DNA of 64,000 nucleotides from Rhodospirillales bacterium. Lineage in GTDB: Bacteria; Pseudomonadota; Alphaproteobacteria; Rhodospirillales; UBA2165. Positions 15,941 to 26,127 of the stretch are shown piece by piece (position 1 is the stretch's first letter; every line of letters begins with the position of its first letter). The position numbers were made by a program, and so were the translations under genes. The stretch spans positions 1 through 64,000 of the forward strand of contig JAJDXO010000007.1 of NCBI GenBank assembly GCA_022823235.1, in the 5' to 3' direction. The notes under the pieces are model-generated. The model ran no database searches and was not told where the DNA came from. It saw only the letters and a list, made by a program, of their open reading frames with translations.

Positions 15941-16013
15941 CCGGATAACGTCCGGGGCGCCGTCCGGGTCTTCGGCCCGGCGGCGGCCGGACGATTTGCC
16001 GACGAATCCGGCC

Positions 16014-16889
16014 ATGCCGGCACTTTACCCTTTCACACCGTTTACCCCGCGGATGCCCGCCCGGGCCGGCGTCGGGTTCAAGGGCGAGCATGCCGAGACG
16101 GTCTGCGGGGACCGGCCGGACGTCGGCTGGTTCGAAGTCCATGCGGAAAACTACATGGTCGACGGCGGGCAGAGGCTCGCGGTGCTCGAGGAACTGCGCG
16201 GCAGTTACCCCCTGTCGCTGCACGGCGTCGGCCTGTCCCTCGGCGGGGCCGAACGGCTCGACCCCGATCATTTGAGAGCCTTCCGCGAACTGGCGGACCG
16301 CTTCGACCCGGCGCTGATATCCGAGCACATCGCCTGGTCCGCGCATGGCGGGGTATGGTTCGCCGACCTGCTCCCGCCGAGCCTCAGCCGGGCCGGCCTC
16401 GACCGGCTTTGCGACAATATCGACGAGATGCAGGAAGCGCTCGGCCGGCCGATCCTGATCGAAAACCCGGCCAACTACCTCGTCCTGCCGGACAGCGACA
16501 TGAACGAGGTTGCTTTCATCGTCGAAACGGCAAGGCGGACCGGGTGCGGCCTCCTGGTCGACGTCAACAACATCTACCTCAGCGCCGAAAATGTCGGCAT
16601 CGACGCGGACGCCTATATCGATGCCGTCCCCGCCGGCCTCATCGGGGAAATCCATCTTGCCGGCTTCACAATCGACGAGCACGCCGGTGAGCGTCTGCTG
16701 ATCGACAGCCACGGCGCGGCGGTCGACGCCGCGGTCTGGCGCCTCTACGACCGGCTGATCGCGCGGGTCGGGCCGCGCCCGACATTGGTCGAGTGGGACA
16801 GGGATATACCCGACTGGCCCGTGCTGTACGCCGAGGCGGTCGAAGCGGAGAGCCGGCTGGCCCGCTTGGCCCGCCCGGTGCCGGCATGA
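16014..16889 (+). CDS. bufB1: DUF692 multinuclear iron oxidase (MNIO), bufferin maturase
   Basis: About 291 residues, a TIM-barrel DUF692/MNIO enzyme that uses an iron cluster and oxygen to rewrite cysteines of a precursor peptide. Family landmarks in order are RAGVGFKGEHAE (about 14-25), WFEVHAENYM, LSLHGVGLSLGG, LISEHIAW, ILIENPANYL, LLVDVNNIYLS and IGEIHLAGF, which carry the His/Glu/Asp/Asn metal ligands. ATG 16014 is chosen; TTG 15996 is an in-frame alternative and neither has a strong ribosome site. It starts 73 bases after bufA and is followed closely by bufC. Confidence 0.92.
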   Translation: MPALYPFTPFTPRMPARAGVGFKGEHAETVCGDRPDVGWFEVHAENYMVDGGQRLAVLEELRGSYPLSLHGVGLSLGGAERLDPDHLRAFRELADRFDPALISEHIAWSAHGGVWFADLLPPSLSRAGLDRLCDNIDEMQEALGRPILIENPANYLVLPDSDMNEVAFIVETARRTGCGLLVDVNNIYLSAENVGIDADAYIDAVPAGLIGEIHLAGFTIDEHAGERLLIDSHGAAVDAAVWRLYDRLIARVGPRPTLVEWDRDIPDWPVLYAEAVEAESRLARLARPVPA

Positions 16890-16902
16890 GGCGCCGCCCG
16901 GA

Positions 16903-17682
16903 ATGAGCGCGCCTCTGGCTGACCTGCAGGCGGAATTCGCCGCGGCGCTCGGCGACCCCTCGCCGGATGCGGTGCCGGACGGTTTCTCCGAAGCCGCCGC
17001 CCGGCGTTTCCGCATCTACCGCAACAATATGCGGGTCGCGCTGATCGAGGCGCTTGGGGCCGCCTACCCCGCGGTGCTGAGGCTCGTCGGCGAGCCCTTC
17101 TTCCACCGAATGGCCGGCGTCTACGCGGCGGCGGAACCCCCGCGCCGGCGCACGCTCAATCTCTACGGCGAAAACTTCGCGGATTTCGTCGCCGGCTTCG
17201 CGCCGGCGGGCGGGCTGCCCTATCTCGCCGACGTCGCCCGGCTCGAACGCGCGGTGCTCGAAGCGCGCCACGCGGCGGACGTCCCGGCGCTGGACCCGGC
17301 CGCGGCGGCTGCACTCGGTTCCGGGCTCGCCGCCGCGCGGCTGATACCGCACCCCGCGGCCCGGCTGGTGCGCTCCGAATACCCGGTCGCCGAGATCTGG
17401 CGCGCCAACACGGCCGAGGCGCCGGCGCCGGACGGCCTGGTCCTGACCGCGGGCGCGGCGGGCGCGCTGGTGCTGCGGCCCGCTCTGACCCTCTCGGTGG
17501 AGGCTCTGGCGCCGGGCCGATGCGCTTTTGCGGAAACCCTGCTGGAGGGCGGCGATCCGGCCGCCGCTCACGCGGCGGCGGCCTCGCTCGAAGAGGATTT
17601 CGACGTTATACTGGCGTTCAGGGAATTGCTGAGCGCCGGCGCCTTCGCGGGCGTCGCGAACGAACCGGACGAAGGAGGATAG
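16903..17682 (+). CDS. bufC1: DUF2063 partner protein of the bufferin maturase
   Basis: 259 residues. The N-terminal DUF2063 helical domain (about 1-100) shows RFRIYRNNMRVALIEALGAA and the YPAVLRLVGEPFF stretch typical of the family. The C-terminal part (about 110-255) is Ala-rich. In characterised systems the partner recognises the precursor peptide and presents it to the MNIO enzyme. It starts 13 bases after bufB and ends two bases before the DoxX start, so the four genes form one operon. Confidence 0.88.
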   Translation: MSAPLADLQAEFAAALGDPSPDAVPDGFSEAAARRFRIYRNNMRVALIEALGAAYPAVLRLVGEPFFHRMAGVYAAAEPPRRRTLNLYGENFADFVAGFAPAGGLPYLADVARLERAVLEARHAADVPALDPAAAAALGSGLAAARLIPHPAARLVRSEYPVAEIWRANTAEAPAPDGLVLTAGAAGALVLRPALTLSVEALAPGRCAFAETLLEGGDPAAAHAAAASLEEDFDVILAFRELLSAGAFAGVANEPDEGG

Positions 17683-17684
17683 CG

Positions 17685-18143
17685 ATGGGCGGCCTTGCGA
17701 ACATGGTGCGGCAACTGACCGATCTCGGCCACCGTATCGCGGAGCCCGTGACAAGCGGGCTGGGGCCGCTTGCGCTGCTCGCGCTGCGGCTGCCCGTCGC
17801 CATCGTGTTCTGGCGCTCCGGCCGCGCCAAGGTCGAGGGGTGGAACATCTTCTCCGTCAACGACTCGCAGTATTTCCTGTTCCGCGAGGAGTTCGGCATG
17901 CCGTTCCCGGTACTGACCGCGCATCTGACCGCGATCGCCGAGCACATATTGCCGGCCCTGCTGGTGCTCGGCCTGCTGACCCGGCTCAGCGCGCTCGGCC
18001 TGTTCGTCATGACCCTGGTGATCCAGTTCTTCGTCTTCCCGGACTCGTGGCTGGTTCACATGTTCTGGGCGGCGATCCTGTTCGCCGTCATGATCCTCGG
18101 CCCCGGACCCCTCTCGCTCGACCGGGTGTTTTTCAAGCGGTAG
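17685..18143 (+). CDS. DoxX-family membrane protein of the bufferin operon
   Basis: 152 residues with about four membrane helices (roughly 27-47, 75-97, 100-120 and 122-142), the DoxX layout. The motif LRLPVAIVFWRSGRAKVEGW is typical of the DoxX subset linked to DUF692/DUF2063 genes. GAAGGAGG precedes the ATG at 17685. It may act in membrane redox chemistry or in handling the modified peptide; the exact role in bufferin operons is not established. Confidence 0.88.
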   Translation: MGGLANMVRQLTDLGHRIAEPVTSGLGPLALLALRLPVAIVFWRSGRAKVEGWNIFSVNDSQYFLFREEFGMPFPVLTAHLTAIAEHILPALLVLGLLTRLSALGLFVMTLVIQFFVFPDSWLVHMFWAAILFAVMILGPGPLSLDRVFFKR

Positions 18144-18169
18144 GACCCTCTATCCACGCTCCCGGCGCT

Positions 18170-18395
18170 CCTCACCGTCTCCGTGGTTCAAGAATTGGAA
18201 ATCTGGATACCCCGCATAAAGCGGGGTATGACGAGTGGATATACGACACAAACCAAGCCGTCATGCCCCGACTTGTTCGGGGCATCCAGGATATTCACCA
18301 CAGAGACACGGAGACACAGAGGTCGAGAGGAGAGGTTTCGATCTCGGTGCTCCTCACTGTCTCACCGTCTCTGTGGTTCAAATTGGAAATGGGGA
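18170..18395. repeat. Composite intergenic repeats, inverted relative to 3680-4153
   Basis: Contains CTCACCGTCTCCGTGGTTCA, ATACCCCGCATAAAGCGGGGTATGAC, GTCATGCCCCG...CGGGGCAT, and a TTCACCACAGAGACACGGAG block, then another CACCGTCTCTGTGGTTCA. These are the same modules as in the tandem pair near 4 kb, in the opposite orientation and order. Confidence 0.87.
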
Positions 18396-18440
18396 TACCC
18401 CGGACGCAGCTTGTCTTCCGGCCGCCGGCGTACCCGCGGT

Positions 18441-19877
18441 TCAGGCCGGGAGCACCCGGCCCGGGTTCATGATGCAGTTGGGGTCCAGCGCGGCCTTGAT
18501 GGATTTCATCACGTCGATGGCCACCGGGTCCTTGTAGGCGGCCATTTCCTTGAGTTTCGAATCTCCGATGCCGTGCTCGGCCGAAAACGAACCCCGGTAG
18601 CCGCCCACCGAATCGAGGACCGCCCGCTTGATCTCCGCTCTCAGTTCCTCCAGCCGGTCCGCCCCGCCGTCCGGCGGATAAACCGTGTAGTGAAGGTTGC
18701 CGTCGCCGAGATGGCCGACGCTGGATAGCCTGGCGCCCGGAAAAATCCCCTCGACCGTGGCTTCCGTATGGGCGACGAAATCGTGGACCTGGTCCAGGGG
18801 CAGGGAAATATCGAAGCCGATCCTCGGACCCGATTTCACCACCGCCTCGTACGCCGATTCCCGAAGCTCCCAGAACTCCAGGCGCTGCTGTTCGGCGGCG
18901 GCGATCACCGCGTCGGTGACGTGCCCGGTCTCGAAGGCTTCGCCCAAGATGGCCTCCAACTGCGCGGTCACCGGAACGGCGCCGTCGTCGGCCGGCGCCG
19001 CCTCGCGGTCCGAGGTCGCCGCGACCTCCATCAGGATGGAGAGATCCGGCGGATCGGCGAAGGGACGCTTCAGGTGGGGCAGGTGCTTCTCGTACTGCTC
19101 CATCATCAGCTTCGGGATCATCTCGAACGCCTCGACGGCGCCGCCGGTTTCGGCCTGCATCCGGTTGAGGAGTTCGAGGGCGCGGTTGATGTCGGGAACG
19201 GCGGCGAAGGCCGTCGCCCGGGCCTTGGGCAGGGGAAAGAGCTTGAGGGTCGCCGCGGTGATCACGCCCAGCGTTCCTTCCGAGCCGATGAACAGGTCGC
19301 GGAGGTCGTAGCCCGTATTGTCCTTGTGGAGCCCGGTCAGCACGTCCATCACCCGGCCGTCGGGCAGCACCGCTTCCAGTCCCAGGCACAGTTCCCGGGC
19401 GTTGCCGTAGCGGACCACGTTGATGCCGCCGGCATTGGTCGCGAGGTTCCCGCCGATCATGCACGAGCCCTGGGCGCCGAGGCTCAGGGGGAAGAACAGG
19501 TCCCGTTCCTCTGCGAGCCGGTGGATCTCCTGCAGCACGACGCCCGCTTCGACGGTGATGGTGCGCGCCGATACGCTGGTCTCCCGCACCGCCTTCATGC
19601 GCTCGAGCGAAAGGACGATGGAATTGCCGGCGCCGTCGGGCACCCCGCCGCCGGAGGTCGCCGTGTTCCCGCCCTGGGGAAACACCGGCGTTCTGGTTTC
19701 GTTGGCCCATTTGAGCACGCCGGAAACCTCGCCGGTGGAAGCGGGACGGACGACGGCCGCCGCCCGGCCGGTATTCGCCCCCGGCCAATCGGTGAGGTAC
19801 TTTTCCTTGTCGCCGTCGGCGGTGAGTACGCCCGCCTCACCGACGATGGCGCCGAGGGCGCTTTCGAGATCGGCCAT
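18441..19877 (-). CDS. FAD-linked D-2-hydroxyacid dehydrogenase (GlcD/D2HGDH-like)
   Basis: 478 residues of the PCMH-type FAD oxidoreductase family that oxidises D-lactate, glycolate or D-2-hydroxyglutarate. The FAD-binding part (about 35-215) shows PQGGNTATSGGGVPD, then GAQGSCMIGGNLATNAGG and IGSEGTLGVIT. The C-terminal cap (about 220-478) has SVGHLGDGNLHY and SAEHGIGDSKL, whose His residues are metal ligands in D2HGDH-type enzymes. The start at 19877 follows AGGGGGAC. It stands alone, without glcE/F, which fits the single-chain D2HGDH/D-lactate type better than the glycolate oxidase complex. Confidence 0.9.
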   Translation of the reverse strand: MADLESALGAIVGEAGVLTADGDKEKYLTDWPGANTGRAAAVVRPASTGEVSGVLKWANETRTPVFPQGGNTATSGGGVPDGAGNSIVLSLERMKAVRETSVSARTITVEAGVVLQEIHRLAEERDLFFPLSLGAQGSCMIGGNLATNAGGINVVRYGNARELCLGLEAVLPDGRVMDVLTGLHKDNTGYDLRDLFIGSEGTLGVITAATLKLFPLPKARATAFAAVPDINRALELLNRMQAETGGAVEAFEMIPKLMMEQYEKHLPHLKRPFADPPDLSILMEVAATSDREAAPADDGAVPVTAQLEAILGEAFETGHVTDAVIAAAEQQRLEFWELRESAYEAVVKSGPRIGFDISLPLDQVHDFVAHTEATVEGIFPGARLSSVGHLGDGNLHYTVYPPDGGADRLEELRAEIKRAVLDSVGGYRGSFSAEHGIGDSKLKEMAAYKDPVAIDVMKSIKAALDPNCIMNPGRVLPA

Positions 19878-19973
19878 TCCGTCCCCCTGTCAAAACCATG
19901 CTTGGAGTTGGTGGGGGTTAGATTACCGGGGATTGGCGGATGGGCAATTCCAAATCAACGGCCCTGCCGGCGG

Positions 19974-20158
19974 TCCCCTCACCCCGGAGCGGGCGAGGGT
20001 CAAAAAAAATCCCCCTCCCCCTTGACGGGGGAGGGTTGGGGTGGGGGTGAAAGAGAGGGTGGGGGTGATATGGAAATCCCCCTCACCCAGCGTCGGGTAG
20101 GCTCGGCGTTCGCCTCGCCAAGCCTCCGCGTCCCTCTCCCTCCGGGGGAGAGGGAAGG
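19974..20158. repeat. Cluster of GC-rich palindromic repeats
   Basis: Contains CCCCTCACCCCGG, CCCCTCCCCCTTGACGGGGG, GGTTGGGGTGGGGGTGAAAG, CCCCCTCACCC, and TCTCCCTCCGGGGGAGAGGG. It is the CACCCCCTCACCC-type family seen at 15332, in rearranged form. It fills the spacer between two minus-strand genes. Confidence 0.83.
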
Positions 20159-20170
20159 TTTCGAGTGCCG

Positions 20171-22498
20171 CTACTTCGCCCCGCTTCCGTGGATGGCGTC
20201 CCACACCTTCCCGGGCGTCAGCGGCATGTCCAGGTGCTTGACGCCGTAGGGCTCGAGCGCGTGGATCACCGCGTTGGCGGCCGCCGGCATGGCGCAGGCG
20301 CAGCCCACCTCGCCGACCCCCTTGGCGCCGACCGAGTTGTTGCCGGTCGGGTGGGGATTGTTGATGAATTGGATGTCGCAGAAGTCGATGCCCCGCGGCA
20401 TGGTGTAATCGAGGAACGAGCCGGTGAGCATCTGGCCGGTCTCGCCGTCGTACTCGATGCCTTCCAGCAGCGCCTGGCCCGCCCCCTGACCGACGCCGCC
20501 GAGGATCTGGCCCTTGACCGTGAGCGGGTTGATCACCGTCCCCACATCGTTGACCGCCACGTAGCGGGTCATCTTCGCGGCGCCGGTCTCCGGGTCCACC
20601 TCCACCTCGCAGACATGGCAGCCGTTGGGGTAGGTCGCCTTCTTGCCCTCGTAGGCGGCGTAGAACTCGAGGCCCGGCTCGATGCCGCCGGGCACGTCGC
20701 CGTGCGCCGCCCGGGCCACCTCGTCGAGGGAGACCTGCTTGTCGGTGCCGGCGACGTAGAACGTTCCGCCGGCGAACTCGATATCGGCCGCCGCCGCTTC
20801 CAGGAGATGCCCGGCGATTTGCCTGCCTTTCTCGATGACGCCCTCGCCGGCGAGGAGGGCCGCGTGAGTGCCCATCACCGAGACCCGGCTGCCGCCGGTG
20901 CCGTTGCCCGCCTCCTGCGCATCCGTATCGCCTTCGATGACGGTGATGCGGTCCGTATCGATCCCCAGCCGGTCGGAGGCGAGGATGGCGTACATGGTCG
21001 GGTGGCCCTGACCGAGCTCGGTGGTCCCGGCGATGATGGTGAGGTCGCCGTTCTCGTCGAACCGGTAGGTGGCGAATTCCTGGCCGACTCCGGCGGCCTG
21101 CTCGATGTTGTTGCCGACCCCGAGGCCCAGGAGCTTGCCGCGGGCCTTGGCTTCCTCGCGGCGCGCCTCGAAGCCCTCATGGCCGATGGCCTCCAGCGCC
21201 TTTTCCAGGTTGGACGGGAAGTCGCCGGAATCGTAGACCGTGCCCAAGGGCGTGGTGTAGGGCAACTGATCGGCCCGGATCATGTTCCTGCGCCTGAGTT
21301 CGATCCGGTCCATGCCCAATTCGGCCGCCGCGTAATCCAGCAGCCGCTCCATGATGAACGTGCTGTCCGGCCGGTTGGAGCCGCGATAGGGCCCGGTGAA
21401 GCAGGTGTTGGAATAGCCGCCCCGGATGGTGTGGTGGATGGCGGGCGTCCGGTAGACGTTGATCATGCCGATCAGGCTCAAATGGGTGTGCATCGTGCCC
21501 ATGGTGCCGAAGAAGGCGCCCAGGTTCTGGACGCTGTGCACCCGGAGGCCGAGAAACCTGCCGTCCCTGTCGAGGGCCAGTTCCGCGTCCACCACCTTGT
21601 CCCGGCCCGCTTGGTCGGTAAGCAGGCTCTCGGACCGTTCGTTCTCCCATTTGACCGGGCGGCCGAGCCGCCGCGCGGCGAGGGCCGTCAGCACGGTCTC
21701 CGAATAGAGGGCCTTCATCCCGAAGCTGCCGCCCACGTTGCCGGTGACCACGTGGAACTGGTCGGGGTCGCACTTGAAGATCAAATTGGCCATGGCGGCC
21801 TTGAGCCCGAAGGGACCCTGCACCGGCACGTAGATGGTCCAGCGCCCCTTGCCGCCGGCGCCGGCGGGATCGTAGTCCACCAGGCTGGCGCGGTTCTCGA
21901 TGGTGGCGGGCGCCACCCGGTTCACCGTCAGGGTGAGCTTCACCGTGTGATCGGCCGCCGCGAAGGCCGCGTCCGTCGCCTCCTTGTCGCCGAAGGACGA
22001 GTTGAAGGCGAGATTGTCCGATTGCCCCTCATAGCGGGGTTCGGCCCCGGCCACCTCGAAGGAATCCGTGAGCGCCTCCAGGAGCTCGTAATCCACCTCC
22101 ACCAGTTCGGCGCCATCCTTCGCCTGGGCCAGGGTTTCGGCCACCACGAAGGCGACCTCATGGCCGACCATCCGCGCCGTGTCCGTGGCAATGGGATAGC
22201 GGGCGTGTTTGACCATGGCGTCGTGATCGATGCCGGGAATGGGCGGCGTGACGATGGGCAAGGGCCCGATATTCTCGGCCTCGACATCCTTGCCCGTAAT
22301 CACCGCCAGCACGCCGGGCGCGGCGAGCGCCGCCGCCGTATCGATGCCGTTGATCCGGGCGAAGGCGTGGGGGCTTCTCAGCACATGGCCGTAAGCCTGG
22401 TTCGGGAGCGCGCGGTCGGCGGTGTAGGCGCCTTCGCCGCGCAGCAGATAGGGGTCCTCGTGCCGGGGGACCGACTGTCCAACAGAGACAATGCCCAT
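20171..22498 (-). CDS. Molybdenum hydroxylase large subunit (XDH/CO dehydrogenase family), orphan
   Basis: 775 residues, full length for the molybdopterin-cytosine-dinucleotide subunit of the xanthine dehydrogenase/CoxL family. The N-terminal a/b hammerhead (about 10-115, with GIVSVGQSVPRHEDPYLLRG) is followed by the Mo-binding domains. The catalytic glutamate is present in GAKGVGEVGCACAM near residue 730. The active-site loop reads GPYRGSNRP, not AYxCSFR (form I CO dehydrogenase) or AYRGAGR (the form II-type loop), so a CO substrate is unlikely. The medium (FAD) and small (2Fe-2S) subunit genes are absent on both sides. Confidence 0.9.
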   Translation of the reverse strand: MGIVSVGQSVPRHEDPYLLRGEGAYTADRALPNQAYGHVLRSPHAFARINGIDTAAALAAPGVLAVITGKDVEAENIGPLPIVTPPIPGIDHDAMVKHARYPIATDTARMVGHEVAFVVAETLAQAKDGAELVEVDYELLEALTDSFEVAGAEPRYEGQSDNLAFNSSFGDKEATDAAFAAADHTVKLTLTVNRVAPATIENRASLVDYDPAGAGGKGRWTIYVPVQGPFGLKAAMANLIFKCDPDQFHVVTGNVGGSFGMKALYSETVLTALAARRLGRPVKWENERSESLLTDQAGRDKVVDAELALDRDGRFLGLRVHSVQNLGAFFGTMGTMHTHLSLIGMINVYRTPAIHHTIRGGYSNTCFTGPYRGSNRPDSTFIMERLLDYAAAELGMDRIELRRRNMIRADQLPYTTPLGTVYDSGDFPSNLEKALEAIGHEGFEARREEAKARGKLLGLGVGNNIEQAAGVGQEFATYRFDENGDLTIIAGTTELGQGHPTMYAILASDRLGIDTDRITVIEGDTDAQEAGNGTGGSRVSVMGTHAALLAGEGVIEKGRQIAGHLLEAAAADIEFAGGTFYVAGTDKQVSLDEVARAAHGDVPGGIEPGLEFYAAYEGKKATYPNGCHVCEVEVDPETGAAKMTRYVAVNDVGTVINPLTVKGQILGGVGQGAGQALLEGIEYDGETGQMLTGSFLDYTMPRGIDFCDIQFINNPHPTGNNSVGAKGVGEVGCACAMPAAANAVIHALEPYGVKHLDMPLTPGKVWDAIHGSGAK

Positions 22499-22616
22499 TC
22501 GTGTTTTCCTTGTTCAGGAGGCCGGGCCGCTCAATCCAAGTGGGCCAAGTGGCCGGCCGGTCATGGCCTCAAGTCCACCATGCCGGGGCGGCGGTTGCAA
22601 GACGATGACATCCGAT

Positions 22617-22700
22617 TCACCACAGAGACACAGAGGCACGGAGAACGGAAACTGGAATACTCCCCAATTTCTCACTGCCTCACCGCCTCTGTGGTTCGAA
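22617..22700. repeat. CACAGAGACACAGAGG-type inverted repeat
   Basis: TTCACCACAGAGACACAGAG at the left and CTCACCGCCTCTGTGGTTCG at the right form the inverted ends of an element of about 84 bp. It is the same module as in 18170-18395 and around 4178. It sits in the spacer between the fumarase and the molybdenum hydroxylase. Confidence 0.85.
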
Positions 22701-22749
22701 TATCTTCGACCACCTATCGACGCTACACGTCGCCGTCGTGAATGGGGAT

Positions 22750-24399
<1,650 letters not shown>

Positions 24400-24433
24400 T
24401 TGTCGGGTCCTGATGTGTATTTCCCACCACCGC

Positions 24434-24506
24434 GTCATGCCCCGCCTTTGCGCGGGGCATCCAGAATTCGGAGAACTGGATACCCCGGACTGCGCCGGGG
24501 TATGAC
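24434..24506. repeat. Two-hairpin palindromic repeat
   Basis: GTCATGCCCCGCC...GCGGGGCATCC followed by GGATACCCCGG...CCGGGGTATGAC. Same family as the blocks at 3850-3904 and 18205-18290. Confidence 0.87.
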
Positions 24507-24577
24507 GATCCGAGTTGCACCCTTTTTATACCTTGAGGGCCGCCAATGCGAGGGGGGCAAACAAGCCCCCGCAACTG

Positions 24578-25786
24578 CTACAGCTCAGGCGCCCTGGTGT
24601 TCGTCATTCCGAAGGCGCCCGGGCCGCCCAACAGCCGCTCCACCTCCAGCGCCGCCATGGCGACATGATACGGGGTGGAGAGGGGCATGAAGTCGCCATC
24701 CGGCACCAGGTTACGGGTCAGATACTCATGCCAGGAACCATCCGGGCGGCAATAGTGGTCATGGAAAAACCCGATGGCGTCGATCAGCTTCTCCGGCCCG
24801 TGCTCATTCGGCGTGTCTCTGAGCAGCGTCGCCAGCGCCTTTATCCGTTCGGTCATCGGCCAAATGCGTTTGCGGTCGCTGAGAATGGCGGCCGATGAGT
24901 TGACCAGATCGAACATGCCGCCCGCCTCGGTATCCAAGCAATGGCTGTCCCCCCAGTCCACGAGCCGGGCGTTCTCCGATTTGATCGCCGGCCGTTCCGC
25001 GCAGTCGGCGTATTCACAAACCAGCCAGTACCACTCATACAGATGGCCGGGCTGAATGAGGGTTCCTTTCTCGCCTGAGGGCTGCCCGTTTTCATCCAAG
25101 TGTTCGAGAACCCTGGTGCGGTCCGGCGTTCGGAGAAACTCTTCGTAGACGGACATGATCCTCGAGGCGGAAGCCAGAAACGCCTCGTCCTGCGTCGCCC
25201 GATAAATGGAGAGATACGCCTCCAACAGATGCATGTGCGGGTTTTGTTCCAGGTTTCCGCCGTGGAGCGTCCACTCCTGTGTTGCCGCCGGTGCGAGCCA
25301 GCCGCCCGGTAGCTCAAAGCGGTCCCAGACCACTGTTTCCGTCCGGCGAATCCACTCAAGGGCCTCGTCGTTGCCGAGAATCGCGAGGTAATGCGCTAAA
25401 CCAAGCAGGATAAAGGCGTGGCCATAGAGGTCTTTCGTCGCATCGGAGAGGCCGTTGTCAGCGGTCAGGCTGAAGTACCAGCCGCCATTGACATCGTCCA
25501 AAAAATTACCGGTAAGGTCTTCGTATAGGGATTGCGCGCAGTCGCGATACGTTTTTTCGCCGGTCAGGCGGTAGGCGTGGGAGAAGTAAAACAACTGTCG
25601 GCCCACGACCATGCCCCGGCGGTAATCCAGCGGCGCCGGCGACAGATCGGTCAGCAGCCGTTCCCGGGTTTGTCTCCGGGCATCGTCCCAGCCATGGGTT
25701 GCACAGAACCGGGCCATGTCCCGGAACGTGTAGTCGACAAATTTTTTGGCGGTTTCGGTCTGGTCCGGGGTGAAGGTGTCGTTCAT
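24578..25786 (-). CDS. AGE-family sugar epimerase/isomerase
   Basis: 402 residues of the N-acylglucosamine 2-epimerase (AGE) family, an (alpha/alpha)6 barrel that also includes YihS-type aldose-ketose isomerases and mannose isomerase. Visible landmarks are GRQLFYFSHAYRLTG (about 60-75), RNQNPHMHLLEAYLS-like LEQNPHMHLLEAYL (about 185), GHLYEWYWL (about 265) and a C-terminal DGSWHEYLT (about 360), which carry the conserved His and Glu residues. The start at MNDTF (25786) has GGAAG upstream. No sialic-acid genes lie nearby, so a sugar isomerase role is more likely than N-acylglucosamine epimerisation. Confidence 0.88.
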   Translation of the reverse strand: MNDTFTPDQTETAKKFVDYTFRDMARFCATHGWDDARRQTRERLLTDLSPAPLDYRRGMVVGRQLFYFSHAYRLTGEKTYRDCAQSLYEDLTGNFLDDVNGGWYFSLTADNGLSDATKDLYGHAFILLGLAHYLAILGNDEALEWIRRTETVVWDRFELPGGWLAPAATQEWTLHGGNLEQNPHMHLLEAYLSIYRATQDEAFLASASRIMSVYEEFLRTPDRTRVLEHLDENGQPSGEKGTLIQPGHLYEWYWLVCEYADCAERPAIKSENARLVDWGDSHCLDTEAGGMFDLVNSSAAILSDRKRIWPMTERIKALATLLRDTPNEHGPEKLIDAIGFFHDHYCRPDGSWHEYLTRNLVPDGDFMPLSTPYHVAMAALEVERLLGGPGAFGMTNTRAPEL

Positions 25787-25921
25787 GCTTCCGTTTCTAT
25801 CGGCGCGATACCCATCGCGGCTCCGTTTTATACCTTGAGCGTCCCGATGACGAGGGGCGAGGGAACCCACCGAAACTCCCTCCCCTCGCTCACCCGCAAG
25901 TCGTCATCGCCATTCAAACCC

Positions 25922-26036
25922 GTCATCACCGGGCTTGACCCGGTGATCCACGTGGATGGCCGGGTCCGGGCCCGGCCATGACGCAATAATTTTATGCCTC
26001 ACCCCCTCACCCCGCTTCGGCTAAGGGTGAGGGGGC
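25922..26036. repeat. Two adjacent palindromic repeats
   Basis: 25922-25997 is the CACCGGGCTTGACCCGGTGA / GGATGGCCGGG...CCCGGCCATGAC element with the ATTTTATGCC tail, as at 6885. Directly after it, at 25999-26036, is a minimal CACCCCCTCACCC...GGGTGAGGGGGCG hairpin. The two families meet without spacer. Confidence 0.87.
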
Positions 26037-26127
26037 GGGTCCATTTCATGGACAGATCGGGCAATTCTATCGACCGCGGGCGTCATCGTCGGCAGCATGA
26101 GCCTGTCTCCCGGGGTGCGAGGGCGGA

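Noticed and set aside
20165..22741. 858-codon open frame on the plus strand opposite the molybdenum hydroxylase
   Set aside because: It is antisense to a gene with clear family motifs and translates to Arg/Gly/Ala/His-rich sequence with no domain; long antisense frames are expected at this GC content.
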